Notes: generated by a model from the sequence alone, not told the origin. DNA of 64,000 nucleotides from Intrasporangium calvum DSM 43043 (GCF_000184685.1 NC_014830.1:3720001-3784000), one strand, 5' to 3'. Positions 41,857 to 50,024 are shown, counted from the stretch's first letter. Made by a program: numbers and translations.

Positions 41857-43380
41857 TCAGATCCGCGCGTTGATGGCCTGGTAGCCGGAATCCTCACGCG
41901 TGCCACCCATGCCGTCGCCGACGGTCCGGTAGTCCGCGATCCACTCGGCGGAGCGGAGGTACTTGATCATCTTGTAGCCGACGTAGGACTCGACGCGGAT
42001 CCGCAGGGGGGCCCCGAACGTCCAGGGCAGCGGCTTGTCGTTCATCGACCACGCGAAGATCGACTCGTCCTCGGAACAGTCCTCGATCGGGATGCACGAG
42101 TAGAACGGCTCGAGCGGGCGCCCGTCGTGCATGCTCTGCGCCAGGCCGAACGAGGTGACGAGCAGGTACTTGGCGTCGGCCGGCGGGGGCCCGGCCAGTG
42201 CCATGACGTCCATGACCTTGGGCCCCTTCCACTTGGCGATGCCGGTCCACCCCTGCATGCACGCGTGCGCGACGATCTGCTCCTGCTGCGGCAGCGCCTT
42301 GAGCTGCTCGAACGGCACTCGGACGATCCTGTCGGGATCGTTGGACGGACCGATCTCGAGGACGTAGTCCCGGAAGTCGTTCGCCGCCAGCTCGTGCCAC
42401 TCAGGCGACTCGTCGGGCTTGGGGTAACGGCCGTTGGTCCAGTGGTAGGGCGAGATGTCCTTCTCCGTGTAGGCCTGGCCCTTGCGGTTGCGCGGCTTGA
42501 GCTTGTTGACCGTCAGCCTGCGGAACGGCTCGAGCAGGGCGAAGAGGAACTTCTGCGTCGCACGCCGGTCGCGGAGGCTCAGGTGGCTGATCGCGATCCA
42601 CGCGATCACGACGAGGGCGATCGTCGTGAGCAGGATCGTCGTGGCCTGCGCGACCCGCGCCGGGTCGTACTCGCCGAACACCATGTGCGTCACGTTGTAC
42701 TCGCGGTGCGAGATGAACACGAGCGCGACGTGTCCGAGGATGAACCCGGACAGGACGACCATCCCGAGGAAGTGGATCGACCGCGCGGCCTGGCGACCGC
42801 CGAACAGCTTCGGGTACCAAGGGAACCGGCTGCTCACGGCCGGGGACATGACCGGACCGGTCACCATCATGAGCGGGGCGACGAGGAAGACGATGCTGAA
42901 GTACGTGAGCCGCTGGAGCGCGTCGTAGGGCGTGAAGTGCTCGATGGACGGCACTCCGAAGCCGACATAGATCTTGAGCGACCCCCATGCCTCGGGGAAG
43001 ACGCTCCACGACGTGGGCACGATGCGCTGCCACTCACCGGTGAGGAACAGCAGCGACACGTACACGAGTCCGTTGAGGACCCAGAGCATGGTCACGAGGC
43101 CGTGCCAGTGACGGCCGAGGCCGGGGTTGCGCCCGCCCGGAAGGGTGAGCCAGCTCGGCGGCTCCAGCTCGTCGTCGTGAGCCGTGTAGGCGCCCTCCTC
43201 CGGCGGCACGACCCGCTTGGTGAACTTGATCCACTCGGTGCCCGGCCCGCAGTCGCTGCGCCAGTAGAACCGCGGATGGGTGGCGATGATCTGCCAGCCC
43301 GAACGCAGCAGGAGGCCGATGAGGAAGAAGTTGAGCAGGTGGGTGATGCGAAGCCAGGAAGGGAAATCGAACTCGGACAT
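41857..43380 (-). CDS. Sulfite oxidase-family molybdoenzyme fused to a membrane cytochrome-like domain
   Basis: A 507-residue fusion. Residues 1-260 form a membrane domain with histidine-bearing helices (FPSWLRITHLLNFFLIGLLL, GRHWHGLVTMLWVLNGLVYV, RSIHFLGMVVLSGFILGHVA), as in b-type cytochrome electron donors. The C-terminal 240 residues form a sulfite oxidase/MsrP-like Mo-cofactor domain: LPQQEQIVAHACMQGWTGIA with the Mo-ligand Cys, LLVTSFGLAQSMHDGRPLEP, PWTFGAPLRIRVESYVGYKM. No twin-arginine signal is present, so the catalytic domain's side of the membrane is unclear. Substrate unknown (sulfoxide, sulfite or N-oxide type). A strong promoter and two tandem palindromes precede it. Confidence 0.85.
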   Translation of the reverse strand: MSEFDFPSWLRITHLLNFFLIGLLLRSGWQIIATHPRFYWRSDCGPGTEWIKFTKRVVPPEEGAYTAHDDELEPPSWLTLPGGRNPGLGRHWHGLVTMLWVLNGLVYVSLLFLTGEWQRIVPTSWSVFPEAWGSLKIYVGFGVPSIEHFTPYDALQRLTYFSIVFLVAPLMMVTGPVMSPAVSSRFPWYPKLFGGRQAARSIHFLGMVVLSGFILGHVALVFISHREYNVTHMVFGEYDPARVAQATTILLTTIALVVIAWIAISHLSLRDRRATQKFLFALLEPFRRLTVNKLKPRNRKGQAYTEKDISPYHWTNGRYPKPDESPEWHELAANDFRDYVLEIGPSNDPDRIVRVPFEQLKALPQQEQIVAHACMQGWTGIAKWKGPKVMDVMALAGPPPADAKYLLVTSFGLAQSMHDGRPLEPFYSCIPIEDCSEDESIFAWSMNDKPLPWTFGAPLRIRVESYVGYKMIKYLRSAEWIADYRTVGDGMGGTREDSGYQAINARI

Positions 43381-43410
43381 CGAGGACTCCGGTGTAGGTC
43401 GGTGGCGGCT

Positions 43411-43440
43411 ACTACGTCACGTAGGACTACGGTGCGTAGT
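43411..43440. promoter_or_regulatory. Two tandem palindromic operators ACTACG-N3-CGTAGT
   Basis: ACTACG-GTG-CGTAGT (43426-43440) is perfect. ACTACG-TCA-CGTAGG (43411-43425) has one mismatch and abuts it directly. Both lie just downstream of the -10 box of the molybdoenzyme gene, a position typical for a repressor. A related palindrome lies at 6035-6051. Confidence 0.7.
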
Positions 43441-43441
43441 A

Positions 43442-43470
43442 TTTATACGGCCGCGGCCGTGGTAAATCAA
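43442..43470 (-). promoter_or_regulatory. Promoter of the molybdoenzyme-FNT operon
   Basis: On the minus strand TTGATT (43470-43465), a 17-nt spacer and TATAAA (43447-43442) make a near-consensus vegetative promoter, rare in this GC-rich window. The transcript would start inside the first palindrome. Confidence 0.7.
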
Positions 43471-43680
43471 TCGATGTGACGCACCACACGTCGTCAGCGA
43501 GTCGACCCACCCGCTACCGGATCATGCGGTGGCTGGTCCACACGACCACCAGTCGGCCTCGCACGTCGCACCCGACTTCCACATCGACCCGGCGGACGTG
43601 TGGGCTGACGACACACTGACTGACCCGCGTCCGGGTGGTAGACACGACGTCGTTCGCCCGACCGCCGAAGGGACTGCACC
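43471..43680. other. Intergenic stretch before the hydrolase gene
   Basis: Nothing with recognisable coding content is seen. A GGTGG...CCACC imperfect inverted repeat (about 43530-43552) and an A/T-richer start are present. It presumably contains the hydrolase promoter, which I could not place with confidence. Confidence 0.4.
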
Positions 43681-44751
43681 GTGGCCACTGAATCGGACTT
43701 CACCTGCTCCATCGTCACCACTCCACGACTCGCGATGAACGTGTGGACCAGCGGCCCAGAGGACGGCCGTCCCCTGCTCCTCATCCATGGCAACCTCACG
43801 ACCGGCGGCTTCTGGCGGTACGTCGCAGCAGAGCTGCCCAGTGAGGTGCGCGTCATCGCGCCGGACATGCGCGGCTTCGGCCTCACCGACGCAGCACCCA
43901 TCGACGCCACGCGCGGCCTCGGCGACATGTCGGACGACGTCCACGCGCTGCTCGAGACCCTCGGCCTGGCCGGGGCTCGGCGCGTCACCGCGGCCGGATG
44001 GTCGATGGGCGGCGGCATCCTCCAGCAACTGCTCCTCGAGCACCCGGACGACCTCGGCGCCCTCGTGCTCCTCGCACCCGTCTCCCCCTACGGCTTCGGC
44101 GGGACTGTCGATGCCGAGGGCCGGAAGGCCTTCGATGACGCCGCCGGAAGCGGTGGCGGTGGCGCGGCGCCCGAGTTCGTCCGGCGCATGCGGGAGAAGG
44201 ACCGGAGTGAGGACGACCCGACGTCGAGCCCCCGGATCATCCTGCGCTCCTTCTTCGGGGCCGGCGCCAACGCCGCGAACGTCGACGAGGACTTCCTTCT
44301 CACCGAGGCACTGACCACGCGGATCGGCGACGACTTCTATCCGGGCGACAGCCGACCCTCCGAGAACTGGCCCACGCTCGCCCCCGGCGATCGAGGCGTG
44401 CTCAACACGATGTCGCCCATGCACTACAACACCTCGGCCATGGCGCGGAGCACGGCCGGCATCCCGATCACCTGGGTGCACGGGAGCGACGACGCCGTCT
44501 GCGCCGACCGCTCCATGTTCGACTTCGGCACGCTCGGTGAGCTGGGGGCGGTCCCCGGATGGCCGGGCGCCGGAGTGCTGCCACCGCAGCCGATGAAGCA
44601 ACAGACCCGCGCCGTGCTCGCCGGCTACGCCTCCCAACCCGGGCAGGAGGACCTCGTCAAGGAGGTCGAGCTGGAGGGCATCGCGCACGGGCTGCCCCTC
44701 GAGGTCCCTGACCGGATCGCTGCCGAGATCGTGGCACTCACCCCCCGCTGA
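43681..44751 (+). CDS. Alpha/beta-fold hydrolase
   Basis: A 356-residue alpha/beta hydrolase longer than usual. LLLIHGNLTTGGFWRYVAAE gives the oxyanion strand, AAGWSMGGGILQQLLLEHPD the nucleophile elbow, ITWVHGSDDAV the acid, and EGIAHGLPLEVPDRIA the histidine. A long insertion with FDDAAGSGGGGAAPEFVRRM forms the cap. A Met-rich loop (NTMSPMHYNTSAMARSTAGI) precedes the last strands. Substrate unknown. GTG 43681 follows GAAGGGA. It lies between the molybdoenzyme operon and the nitrite reductase genes but shows no link to nitrogen oxides. Confidence 0.85.
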   Translation: MATESDFTCSIVTTPRLAMNVWTSGPEDGRPLLLIHGNLTTGGFWRYVAAELPSEVRVIAPDMRGFGLTDAAPIDATRGLGDMSDDVHALLETLGLAGARRVTAAGWSMGGGILQQLLLEHPDDLGALVLLAPVSPYGFGGTVDAEGRKAFDDAAGSGGGGAAPEFVRRMREKDRSEDDPTSSPRIILRSFFGAGANAANVDEDFLLTEALTTRIGDDFYPGDSRPSENWPTLAPGDRGVLNTMSPMHYNTSAMARSTAGIPITWVHGSDDAVCADRSMFDFGTLGELGAVPGWPGAGVLPPQPMKQQTRAVLAGYASQPGQEDLVKEVELEGIAHGLPLEVPDRIAAEIVALTPR

Positions 44752-44771
44752 GGTGGGGGCGGCTGGGAGGG

Positions 44772-44786
44772 AGCCCAGCGGCATAC
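44772..44786 (-). repeat. 15-bp interspersed repeat, exact copy
   Basis: GTATGCCGCTGGGCT on the minus strand, between the hydrolase and the NnrS-like gene, 43 bp upstream of the latter's -35 box. Confidence 0.95.
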
Positions 44787-44828
44787 GGGATGGCGGTGGC
44801 GCTGTGGCGGATCACACCGGCCCCCGGC

Positions 44829-44857
44829 TTGGTGCTGACCACGGGATTATCTACTGT
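44829..44857 (+). promoter_or_regulatory. Leaderless promoter of the NnrS-like/nirK operon
   Basis: TTGGTG (44829-44834), a 17-nt spacer and TACTGT (44852-44857) are followed by 7 nt and GTG 44865. The start codon is therefore at the predicted transcription start. This box pair is the best-formed leaderless promoter in the window. Confidence 0.7.
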
Positions 44858-44864
44858 GGGTTCC

Positions 44865-46046
44865 GTGCAAAAACATAGGCCGGGTGTCTCGCTCACCCGG
44901 GCCGTCTTCCTCCTCCCCGCCGGCCTGGCGATGCTGGCCGGCGCCGACGCCGCCCTGCTCCTCGTCGGAGTCGGCGCTCCCGTCACCGCGGCGCGCCTCG
45001 GCGACCTGCACGGCATGCTCATGGTCGCCGGGTTCCTCGGCACCCTCATCGCGATGGAGCGCGCCGTCGCCCTGCGGCACCCGCTCGCCTTCGTGGCCCC
45101 CGGACTGCTCGGGCTCGGCGCGATCGCCCTCCTCACCCCCGCACCGCTCGCGCTCGGCCAGCTCCTCCTCGTCGACGGTTGCATCGCCCTCGTCGCCGTC
45201 TACGGAGCGCTCTGGCGCCGCAACCACGACGACGTCGTCCTCGTCGAGCTGCTCGGCGCCGTCCACCTCACCCTCGCCGCCGCCCTCTGGCTGCGCCTCG
45301 ACGTGCCCTGGCTCATGCCGTGGCTCGTCGGCTTCATCGTCCTGACCATCTGCGCCGAGCGCGTCGAGCTGGCCCGCCTCGCCATGCCCGCGTCCGGCGG
45401 CCGCACGCTCGTCGTGCACGCCGCGGCGCTCACCGGCACCCTCATCCTGACCCTCGTCGCCCCCGACGTCGGCGCCCGCGCCACAGGCCTCGTGCTCGCC
45501 TCGATCGTCATCTGGCTGGTGCGCCACGACGTCGCCCGGCGCACCGTCCGCACCTCCGGGCTCCCCCGGTTCAGTGCCGCGGCCCTCCTGGGCGGCTACG
45601 CCTGGCTCCTCCTCGCCGCGGTCACCTGGGTGGTAGCCGGGGCCCAGACCGAGGGGTTCGCCTACGACGCCGTCGTCCACGCCGTGATGCTGGGCTTCGG
45701 CATGTCCATGGTCATGGCCCACGCGCCGATCATCCTCCCGGCCGTCCTCAAGCGCCCCCTGCCCTACCGGTCCATCATGTGGCTCCCCCTGGCGCTGATG
45801 CACGTCGGCCTGATGACGCGCATCGTGGCGGGCGACTTCGGTGGGCTGCGGACCGTCTGGCAGGTCGGCTCGGTGACCAACGTCGTCGCACTGCTGCTCT
45901 TCTTCGTCGTCGCCGCCGGCTCGAGCATCGCCGGACCGGTCCGGCGCCCCAGCCGCCGGCCCCGCACCACCTCCAGCACCACCTCCAGCACCGCCCCGTC
46001 CGAGACCGTCACCACCGCCCCCACCGGCATCCGGAGCCCCTCATGA
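44865..46046 (+). CDS. NnrS-like polytopic membrane protein
   Basis: A 393-residue protein with about twelve hydrophobic segments and conserved His in membrane helices: DLHGMLMVAGFLGTLIAMER, then VVHAVMLGFGMSMVMAHAPI and PLALMHVGLMTRIVAGDFGG. This arrangement resembles NnrS, the haem- and copper-containing membrane protein of NO metabolism. It shares the HGxLM...GFLGT...MER type motif but is divergent. The C-terminal tail is Ser/Thr/Pro-rich. GTG 44865 is chosen from the leaderless promoter; the in-frame ATG 44790 lies upstream of that promoter. It overlaps nirK by 4 nt (ATGA), so the two are cotranscribed. Confidence 0.7.
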   Translation: MQKHRPGVSLTRAVFLLPAGLAMLAGADAALLLVGVGAPVTAARLGDLHGMLMVAGFLGTLIAMERAVALRHPLAFVAPGLLGLGAIALLTPAPLALGQLLLVDGCIALVAVYGALWRRNHDDVVLVELLGAVHLTLAAALWLRLDVPWLMPWLVGFIVLTICAERVELARLAMPASGGRTLVVHAAALTGTLILTLVAPDVGARATGLVLASIVIWLVRHDVARRTVRTSGLPRFSAAALLGGYAWLLLAAVTWVVAGAQTEGFAYDAVVHAVMLGFGMSMVMAHAPIILPAVLKRPLPYRSIMWLPLALMHVGLMTRIVAGDFGGLRTVWQVGSVTNVVALLLFFVVAAGSSIAGPVRRPSRRPRTTSSTTSSTAPSETVTTAPTGIRSPS

Positions 46047-48772
46047 GTACCCGCGGCACGTGGTTCATGCGCGACCGACCCGTCGTCATCTGGTTGATCG
46101 CAGCCTTCCTCGTCAGCCTGGTGCACCCCTTCTTCGCCTACTCGCGGTGGCTCATGGTCCACCTCGTCGTCCTCGGCGCCGTGACGCATGCGGCCATGGT
46201 GTGGAGCGTCCACTTCACCGAGGCCCTCCTCAAGACCCGGGCCGGGTTCGAGGAGCGGCGGCTCCAGACGATCCGGCTCAGCGTCTTCCAGAGCGGGGTG
46301 CTCTTCGTCCTCGTCGGCGTGCCGACCCGCGTCACCGTGCTCACCATGATCGGCGCGACCCTCATCTCGGGGGCCGTCCTCTGGCACGCGGTGATGCTCG
46401 TCCGGCGGCTCAGGGCCGCGCTTCCCGGACGGTTTCGCATCACCGTGCGCTACTACGTCGTCGCCGCCCTCTTCCTGCCGGTGGGCGCGACGTTCGGCGT
46501 CCTCCTGGCCAGTGGCCATGACCACTCGGCCGCTGCCGCCGACAGCACGCACGCCCACCTCCTCGTCGCCCACACCATGGTCAACCTGCTCGGCTGGATC
46601 GGGCTGACGATCCTCGGGACGCTCGTCACGCTGTGGCCGACGATGCTGCGCACCCGCATGGCCGACACCGCCGAGGCCGCGTCCCGGCGGGCCCTGCCCG
46701 TCCTCGTCGCCGGCATCTCCCTCGTCGTCACGTCGCCGTTCATCGACCAGCCCGTCGTGGGCGCGATCGGGATCGGCCTCTACCTCGCCGGGACGCTCTG
46801 GGTCTACCGGCCCATCCTCACCGCGGCCCGCCGACGGCCGCCGTACGCCTTTCCGACCCTCTCGGTCGGCGCCGGCCTCCTCTGGCTCCCCGTCGGCCTC
46901 CTGCTGATGGCCTGGTCCCTCGGTGCGCGCGGCTCGTGGGAGGCGATCGCCGACAACTACGGCGCCCTCACCACGATCTTCGTCGTCGGCTTCGCACTGC
47001 AGGTGCTCCTCGGCGCCCTCTCGTACCTGCTGCCCGTCGTCGTCGGGGGCGGCCCCTCCGTCGTGCGGGCCGGGATGGTCGAGCTCGAACGGTGGGGGAC
47101 CGCCCGCGTCACCGTGGCCAACCTCGGCCTCGCCCTCTGCCTGCTCCCCGTCCCGAGCCTCGTGCGCGTCGTCGTCTCGGTGCTGACCCTCGCCGCTCTG
47201 GCCACGTCGATCCCGTTGATCTTCCGCGGGATCCGCGCCTCCGTCGCGGCCAAGCGGGCCAAGGAAGCGGCGGCTGAGCCCGGCGCGGGCCCCGGCGACA
47301 CCCGACTCTCCAAGGACCAGGTCGCCGCCCGGACCGCGCAGTCGCAGGCCCAGAGCTGGTCGCGCCCGCAGCTGATCGCTGGTGTCGCGATCATCGCGGT
47401 CGGGGCCACCCTCGGCGTCGGCCTCGACCCCACGGCCGCCGGCCTCACCGTCGCGAGCGGCCCCACTCCGGCCGCAGCCGCGGTCGCCCCGACCGGGGAC
47501 ACCACGACGGTCAAGGTGACGATGAAGGACATGCGGTTCACGCCCGACTCGGTCGACGTCCCCGTGGGCAACCGGCTCGTCATCGAGGTCGCGAACACCG
47601 ACGCCGGCGACGTCCACGACCTCGTTTTGGCCACCGGCGAGCGCTCCGGACGAATCAACCCCGGCGGCACCGGACGGCTGGAGGTCGACGTCGTCCGCTC
47701 CTCCATCGACGGCTGGTGCTCCGTCGTCGGGCACCGCCAGATGGGAATGCTCTTCACCGTCAACGCGATCGGCGCGGAACCATCCGGCACCTCCGCCGAT
47801 GCCGCGAGCGGCAACGACCCGGCAGCCCACGGCTCGGCCGGGCACGGCACCCCAGGGGGACCGGGAGCCAGCCCCGCGATCGACTTCATGGCGAAGTGGA
47901 AAGCCGGCTCAGCGGCATACGACCCTGTCCTGCCACCCCTGACCGACGAGAAGGTCCGGCGGATCACCCTCACGGTCCGCGAGGTCGAACTCGAGGTCGC
48001 CCCCGGTGTCACCCAGACGAGGTGGACCTACAACGGCTCGTCCATCGCGCCAACGCTCCATGGCCGGGTCGGCGACACCTTCGAGGTCACCCTCGTCAAC
48101 CAGGGGTCGATGGGGCACTCCATCGACTTCCACGCCAGCGAGCTCGCCCCCGAGGGCCCGATGCGCACCATCCAGCCCGGCGAGAGCCTCGTCTACCGCT
48201 TCACGGCCAAGCGCTCCGGGATCTGGATGTACCACTGCAGCACGATGCCGATGACCTCCCACATCGCAGCGGGGATGGCCGGCGCCGTCGTCATCGAGCC
48301 GGAAGGGCTCCCGGCCGTCGACCGGTCCTATGTGCTGGCACAGTCGGAGATCTACCTCGGCGCCCAGGGCGGTCCCGTCAACGCAGACAAGGTGATGGCC
48401 GAGCAGCCGGACGCCGTCGTCTTCAACGGGCACGCCAACCAGTACGTCGACCACCCCCTCGAGGCCCGGGTCGGTGAGCGCGTGCGGATCTGGGTGCTCG
48501 ACATCGGCCCGAACCGGCCCACCTCCTTCCACGTCGTCGGTGGGCAGTTCGACACCGTCTACAAGGAAGGGACCTACCTGCTGAAGAACGGGCGCGGGGC
48601 GCTCGACCCGCCCGGCGCCACGACCGGTGGGGCCCAGGCGCTCGATCTCGCTTCGGCACAAGGCGGCTTCGTCGAGCTGAGCTTCCCGGAGCCGGGGCGC
48701 TACCCCGTCGTCAGCCACATCATGGTCGACGCGGAGCGCGGCGCCCGCGGGTTCATCGAGGTGCGCGACTGA
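46043..48772 (+). CDS. nirK: Membrane-cupredoxin-copper nitrite reductase (NirK) fusion
   Basis: A 909-residue fusion. Residues 1-420 are a polytopic NnrS/oxidase-subunit-like membrane domain with in-membrane His (HLVVLGAVTHAAMVW; HLLVAHTMVNLLGWIG). Residues of about 480-575 are a cupredoxin with type-1 copper ligands His525, Cys559, His564 and a Met at 567 or 569. Residues 615-909 are NirK: type-1 ligands His692, Cys732, His740, Met745; type-2 ligands His697, His731, His892; catalytic Asp695 and His830. It should reduce nitrite to NO outside the membrane, with the cupredoxin as built-in electron donor. It is coupled to the NnrS-like gene by an ATGA overlap and followed by a terminator. A repeat variant lies in the linker before the NirK part. 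Confidence 0.88.
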   Translation: MSTRGTWFMRDRPVVIWLIAAFLVSLVHPFFAYSRWLMVHLVVLGAVTHAAMVWSVHFTEALLKTRAGFEERRLQTIRLSVFQSGVLFVLVGVPTRVTVLTMIGATLISGAVLWHAVMLVRRLRAALPGRFRITVRYYVVAALFLPVGATFGVLLASGHDHSAAAADSTHAHLLVAHTMVNLLGWIGLTILGTLVTLWPTMLRTRMADTAEAASRRALPVLVAGISLVVTSPFIDQPVVGAIGIGLYLAGTLWVYRPILTAARRRPPYAFPTLSVGAGLLWLPVGLLLMAWSLGARGSWEAIADNYGALTTIFVVGFALQVLLGALSYLLPVVVGGGPSVVRAGMVELERWGTARVTVANLGLALCLLPVPSLVRVVVSVLTLAALATSIPLIFRGIRASVAAKRAKEAAAEPGAGPGDTRLSKDQVAARTAQSQAQSWSRPQLIAGVAIIAVGATLGVGLDPTAAGLTVASGPTPAAAAVAPTGDTTTVKVTMKDMRFTPDSVDVPVGNRLVIEVANTDAGDVHDLVLATGERSGRINPGGTGRLEVDVVRSSIDGWCSVVGHRQMGMLFTVNAIGAEPSGTSADAASGNDPAAHGSAGHGTPGGPGASPAIDFMAKWKAGSAAYDPVLPPLTDEKVRRITLTVREVELEVAPGVTQTRWTYNGSSIAPTLHGRVGDTFEVTLVNQGSMGHSIDFHASELAPEGPMRTIQPGESLVYRFTAKRSGIWMYHCSTMPMTSHIAAGMAGAVVIEPEGLPAVDRSYVLAQSEIYLGAQGGPVNADKVMAEQPDAVVFNGHANQYVDHPLEARVGERVRIWVLDIGPNRPTSFHVVGGQFDTVYKEGTYLLKNGRGALDPPGATTGGAQALDLASAQGGFVELSFPEPGRYPVVSHIMVDAERGARGFIEVRD
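47906..47920 (-). repeat. 15-bp interspersed repeat, variant inside nirK
   Basis: GTATGCCGCTGAGCC on the minus strand, two changes, in the linker between the cupredoxin and NirK domains. Confidence 0.7.
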
Positions 48773-48799
48773 GGCCAGTCCGAGAGCGGACGCGGCAAC

Positions 48800-48830
48800 G
48801 GGGTGCCTCCTGCGTTCGAGGAGGCACCCC
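48800..48830. terminator. Bidirectional terminator after nirK
   Basis: GGGGTGCCTCC (48800-48810) and GGAGGCACCCC (48820-48830) form a perfect 11-bp stem with a 9-nt loop, between nirK and the convergent small membrane gene. Confidence 0.8.
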
Positions 48831-48839
48831 GTGCCACGC

Positions 48840-49016
48840 CTACTTCCCGGCGGACCTCAATGCGAACACCAGCATCGTCGCGAGCACCAGTGCGGCGCCG
48901 ATCCACCCCAATGGGGCGAGGCTCGAGCCGCTGTAGGTGCCGAAGAGGACGAGCGGTGGCACCAGCAAGAAGACCCAGGCCCAGCGCCGCAGATCGCGAG
49001 TGGCGCGCTCCGTCAT
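48840..49016 (-). CDS. Small two-helix membrane protein (possible immunity protein)
   Basis: A 58-residue protein: a basic start (TERATRDLRRW), a first membrane helix (AWVFLLVPPLVLFGTYSG), a short loop and a second helix (LGWIGAALVLATMLVFALRS), ending in GK. It resembles the small hydrophobic immunity proteins found beside bacteriocin genes. The family is unknown to me. Its ATG overlaps the stop of the Cys-rich precursor gene (ATGA), and GAGG lies 6 nt upstream, so the two are translated together. Confidence 0.7.
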   Translation of the reverse strand: MTERATRDLRRWAWVFLLVPPLVLFGTYSGSSLAPLGWIGAALVLATMLVFALRSAGK

Positions 49017-49783
49017 GATGTCCTCGCACAGTAGAAGATCGTCGTCGCGGTCACACTGCCTGCCGCAGCCACGCACGCAGCGCACAGGGTGCCGAAGCTG
49101 ACCGCGCATACGACGCCGCAGGAGATCGAGATCGCGGTGACGACCCACGCGGACACACCTTGGCGATTCAGACAGTCCTTGAACTTCGACCACGACCACT
49201 GGGCAGTGATGACCTCGTCCTTCGCGGCTGCGCCCTCGGCCGAGTACGGCTCCACAGCCCCGAGCTCATCGACGATGATGTCGCGCTGGAGAGCGCCATC
49301 CGACCACAGGGTCAGTCGGCCCGCCGACGACAGCCCGAGGTCGCGAAGCAGGATCTGGGTGGCGCCGGAGAGGGCGCCTTCCTTATCGAAGAAGACGGTC
49401 AAGGTGCTCGGCTCGACAACCGCAGAGCCCTGGAGCTGGTACTGCACCATGTAGCCTTGGGCGAACTCTCGCACCTGAGCAGACGGTACATGAAGACCAA
49501 GACCAAGCGGGCCGTGAACCTCCACCTCCCCGGAAGCGATGAGCCGGTCCGCACGACTGAGCCACCTCTGACGCTGGCCCTTGTCCAGCAATCGTGACTG
49601 CGACTCGACCTCGGCGGCCCTCTCGACGAGGTGCTCGGCGCCGGGTACGTCGGCGAACCCGCCGTCGGTAGCACTGGACATGACGACCGTTCCTACCACC
49701 GGAGCGGGGGCTGGAGCTGCAACTCCGGGCAGCAGCGGGATCGTCGCTGCAGCGATGACGCTGACAAAGAATCCCCGAAACAC
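49013..49783 (-). CDS. Secreted precursor with Cys-rich hydrophobic C-terminal peptide (putative bacteriocin)
   Basis: A 256-residue protein from GTG 49783 (GGGGA 6 nt upstream). A signal peptide covers residues 1-25 (VFRGFFVSVIAAATIPLLPG). A soluble pro-region with VEPSTLTVFFDKEGALSGAT runs to about residue 200. The last 53 residues are hydrophobic and Gly/Ala-rich and carry all six mature cysteines, at 204, 222, 226, 234, 237 and 252 (CGVVC, CAAC). A long pro-region ahead of a compact Cys-rich hydrophobic peptide is the layout of halocin C8-like and related bacteriocin precursors. No modification enzyme or ABC exporter is adjacent, so Sec export plus proteolysis would be needed. Assignment is inferential. 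Confidence 0.6.
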   Translation of the reverse strand: MFRGFFVSVIAAATIPLLPGVAAPAPAPVVGTVVMSSATDGGFADVPGAEHLVERAAEVESQSRLLDKGQRQRWLSRADRLIASGEVEVHGPLGLGLHVPSAQVREFAQGYMVQYQLQGSAVVEPSTLTVFFDKEGALSGATQILLRDLGLSSAGRLTLWSDGALQRDIIVDELGAVEPYSAEGAAAKDEVITAQWSWSKFKDCLNRQGVSAWVVTAISISCGVVCAVSFGTLCAACVAAAGSVTATTIFYCARTS

Positions 49784-50001
49784 TCGAATCCCCGATCTGT
49801 CGTGGCGCGGTGGCGCCTCGTGACATGCCGGAGACCGGTTGTCCCCCGACCGCAAAGGAACCTAGCGACGCTGAGCCGGGTGGGCAAGTTGGCGAGTTCG
49901 ATTGCCACACATGTTGAATGATGTTCACCCTGTGGACGCACCGACTTTCGCCGCCTGCCCGTCTGCGTCAATGCAGGACGGCGCTCCGGGTCAGGGAATC
50001 C

Positions 50002-50024
50002 TGGCCCGCCCTTTGGGCGGGCCA
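50002..50024. terminator. Isolated strong hairpin with no gene before it
   Basis: TGGCCCGCCC, a TTT loop and GGGCGGGCCA form a perfect 10-bp stem 47 bp before the amidohydrolase start. A second stem-loop (CCGTCTGC...GCAGGACGG, about 49967-49990) lies just upstream. No coding gene ends here on the plus strand, so this may terminate a small non-coding RNA or upstream antisense transcription. Confidence 0.4.

Noticed and set aside
43529-43738. A 69-codon plus-strand frame before the hydrolase
   Set aside because: No ribosome-binding site, no recognised family, and it overlaps the well-supported hydrolase start in another frame.
44790-44864. ATG 44790 as start of the NnrS-like gene
   Set aside because: A complete -35/-10 pair lies between this ATG and GTG 44865, and the extra 25 residues lack membrane-protein character.
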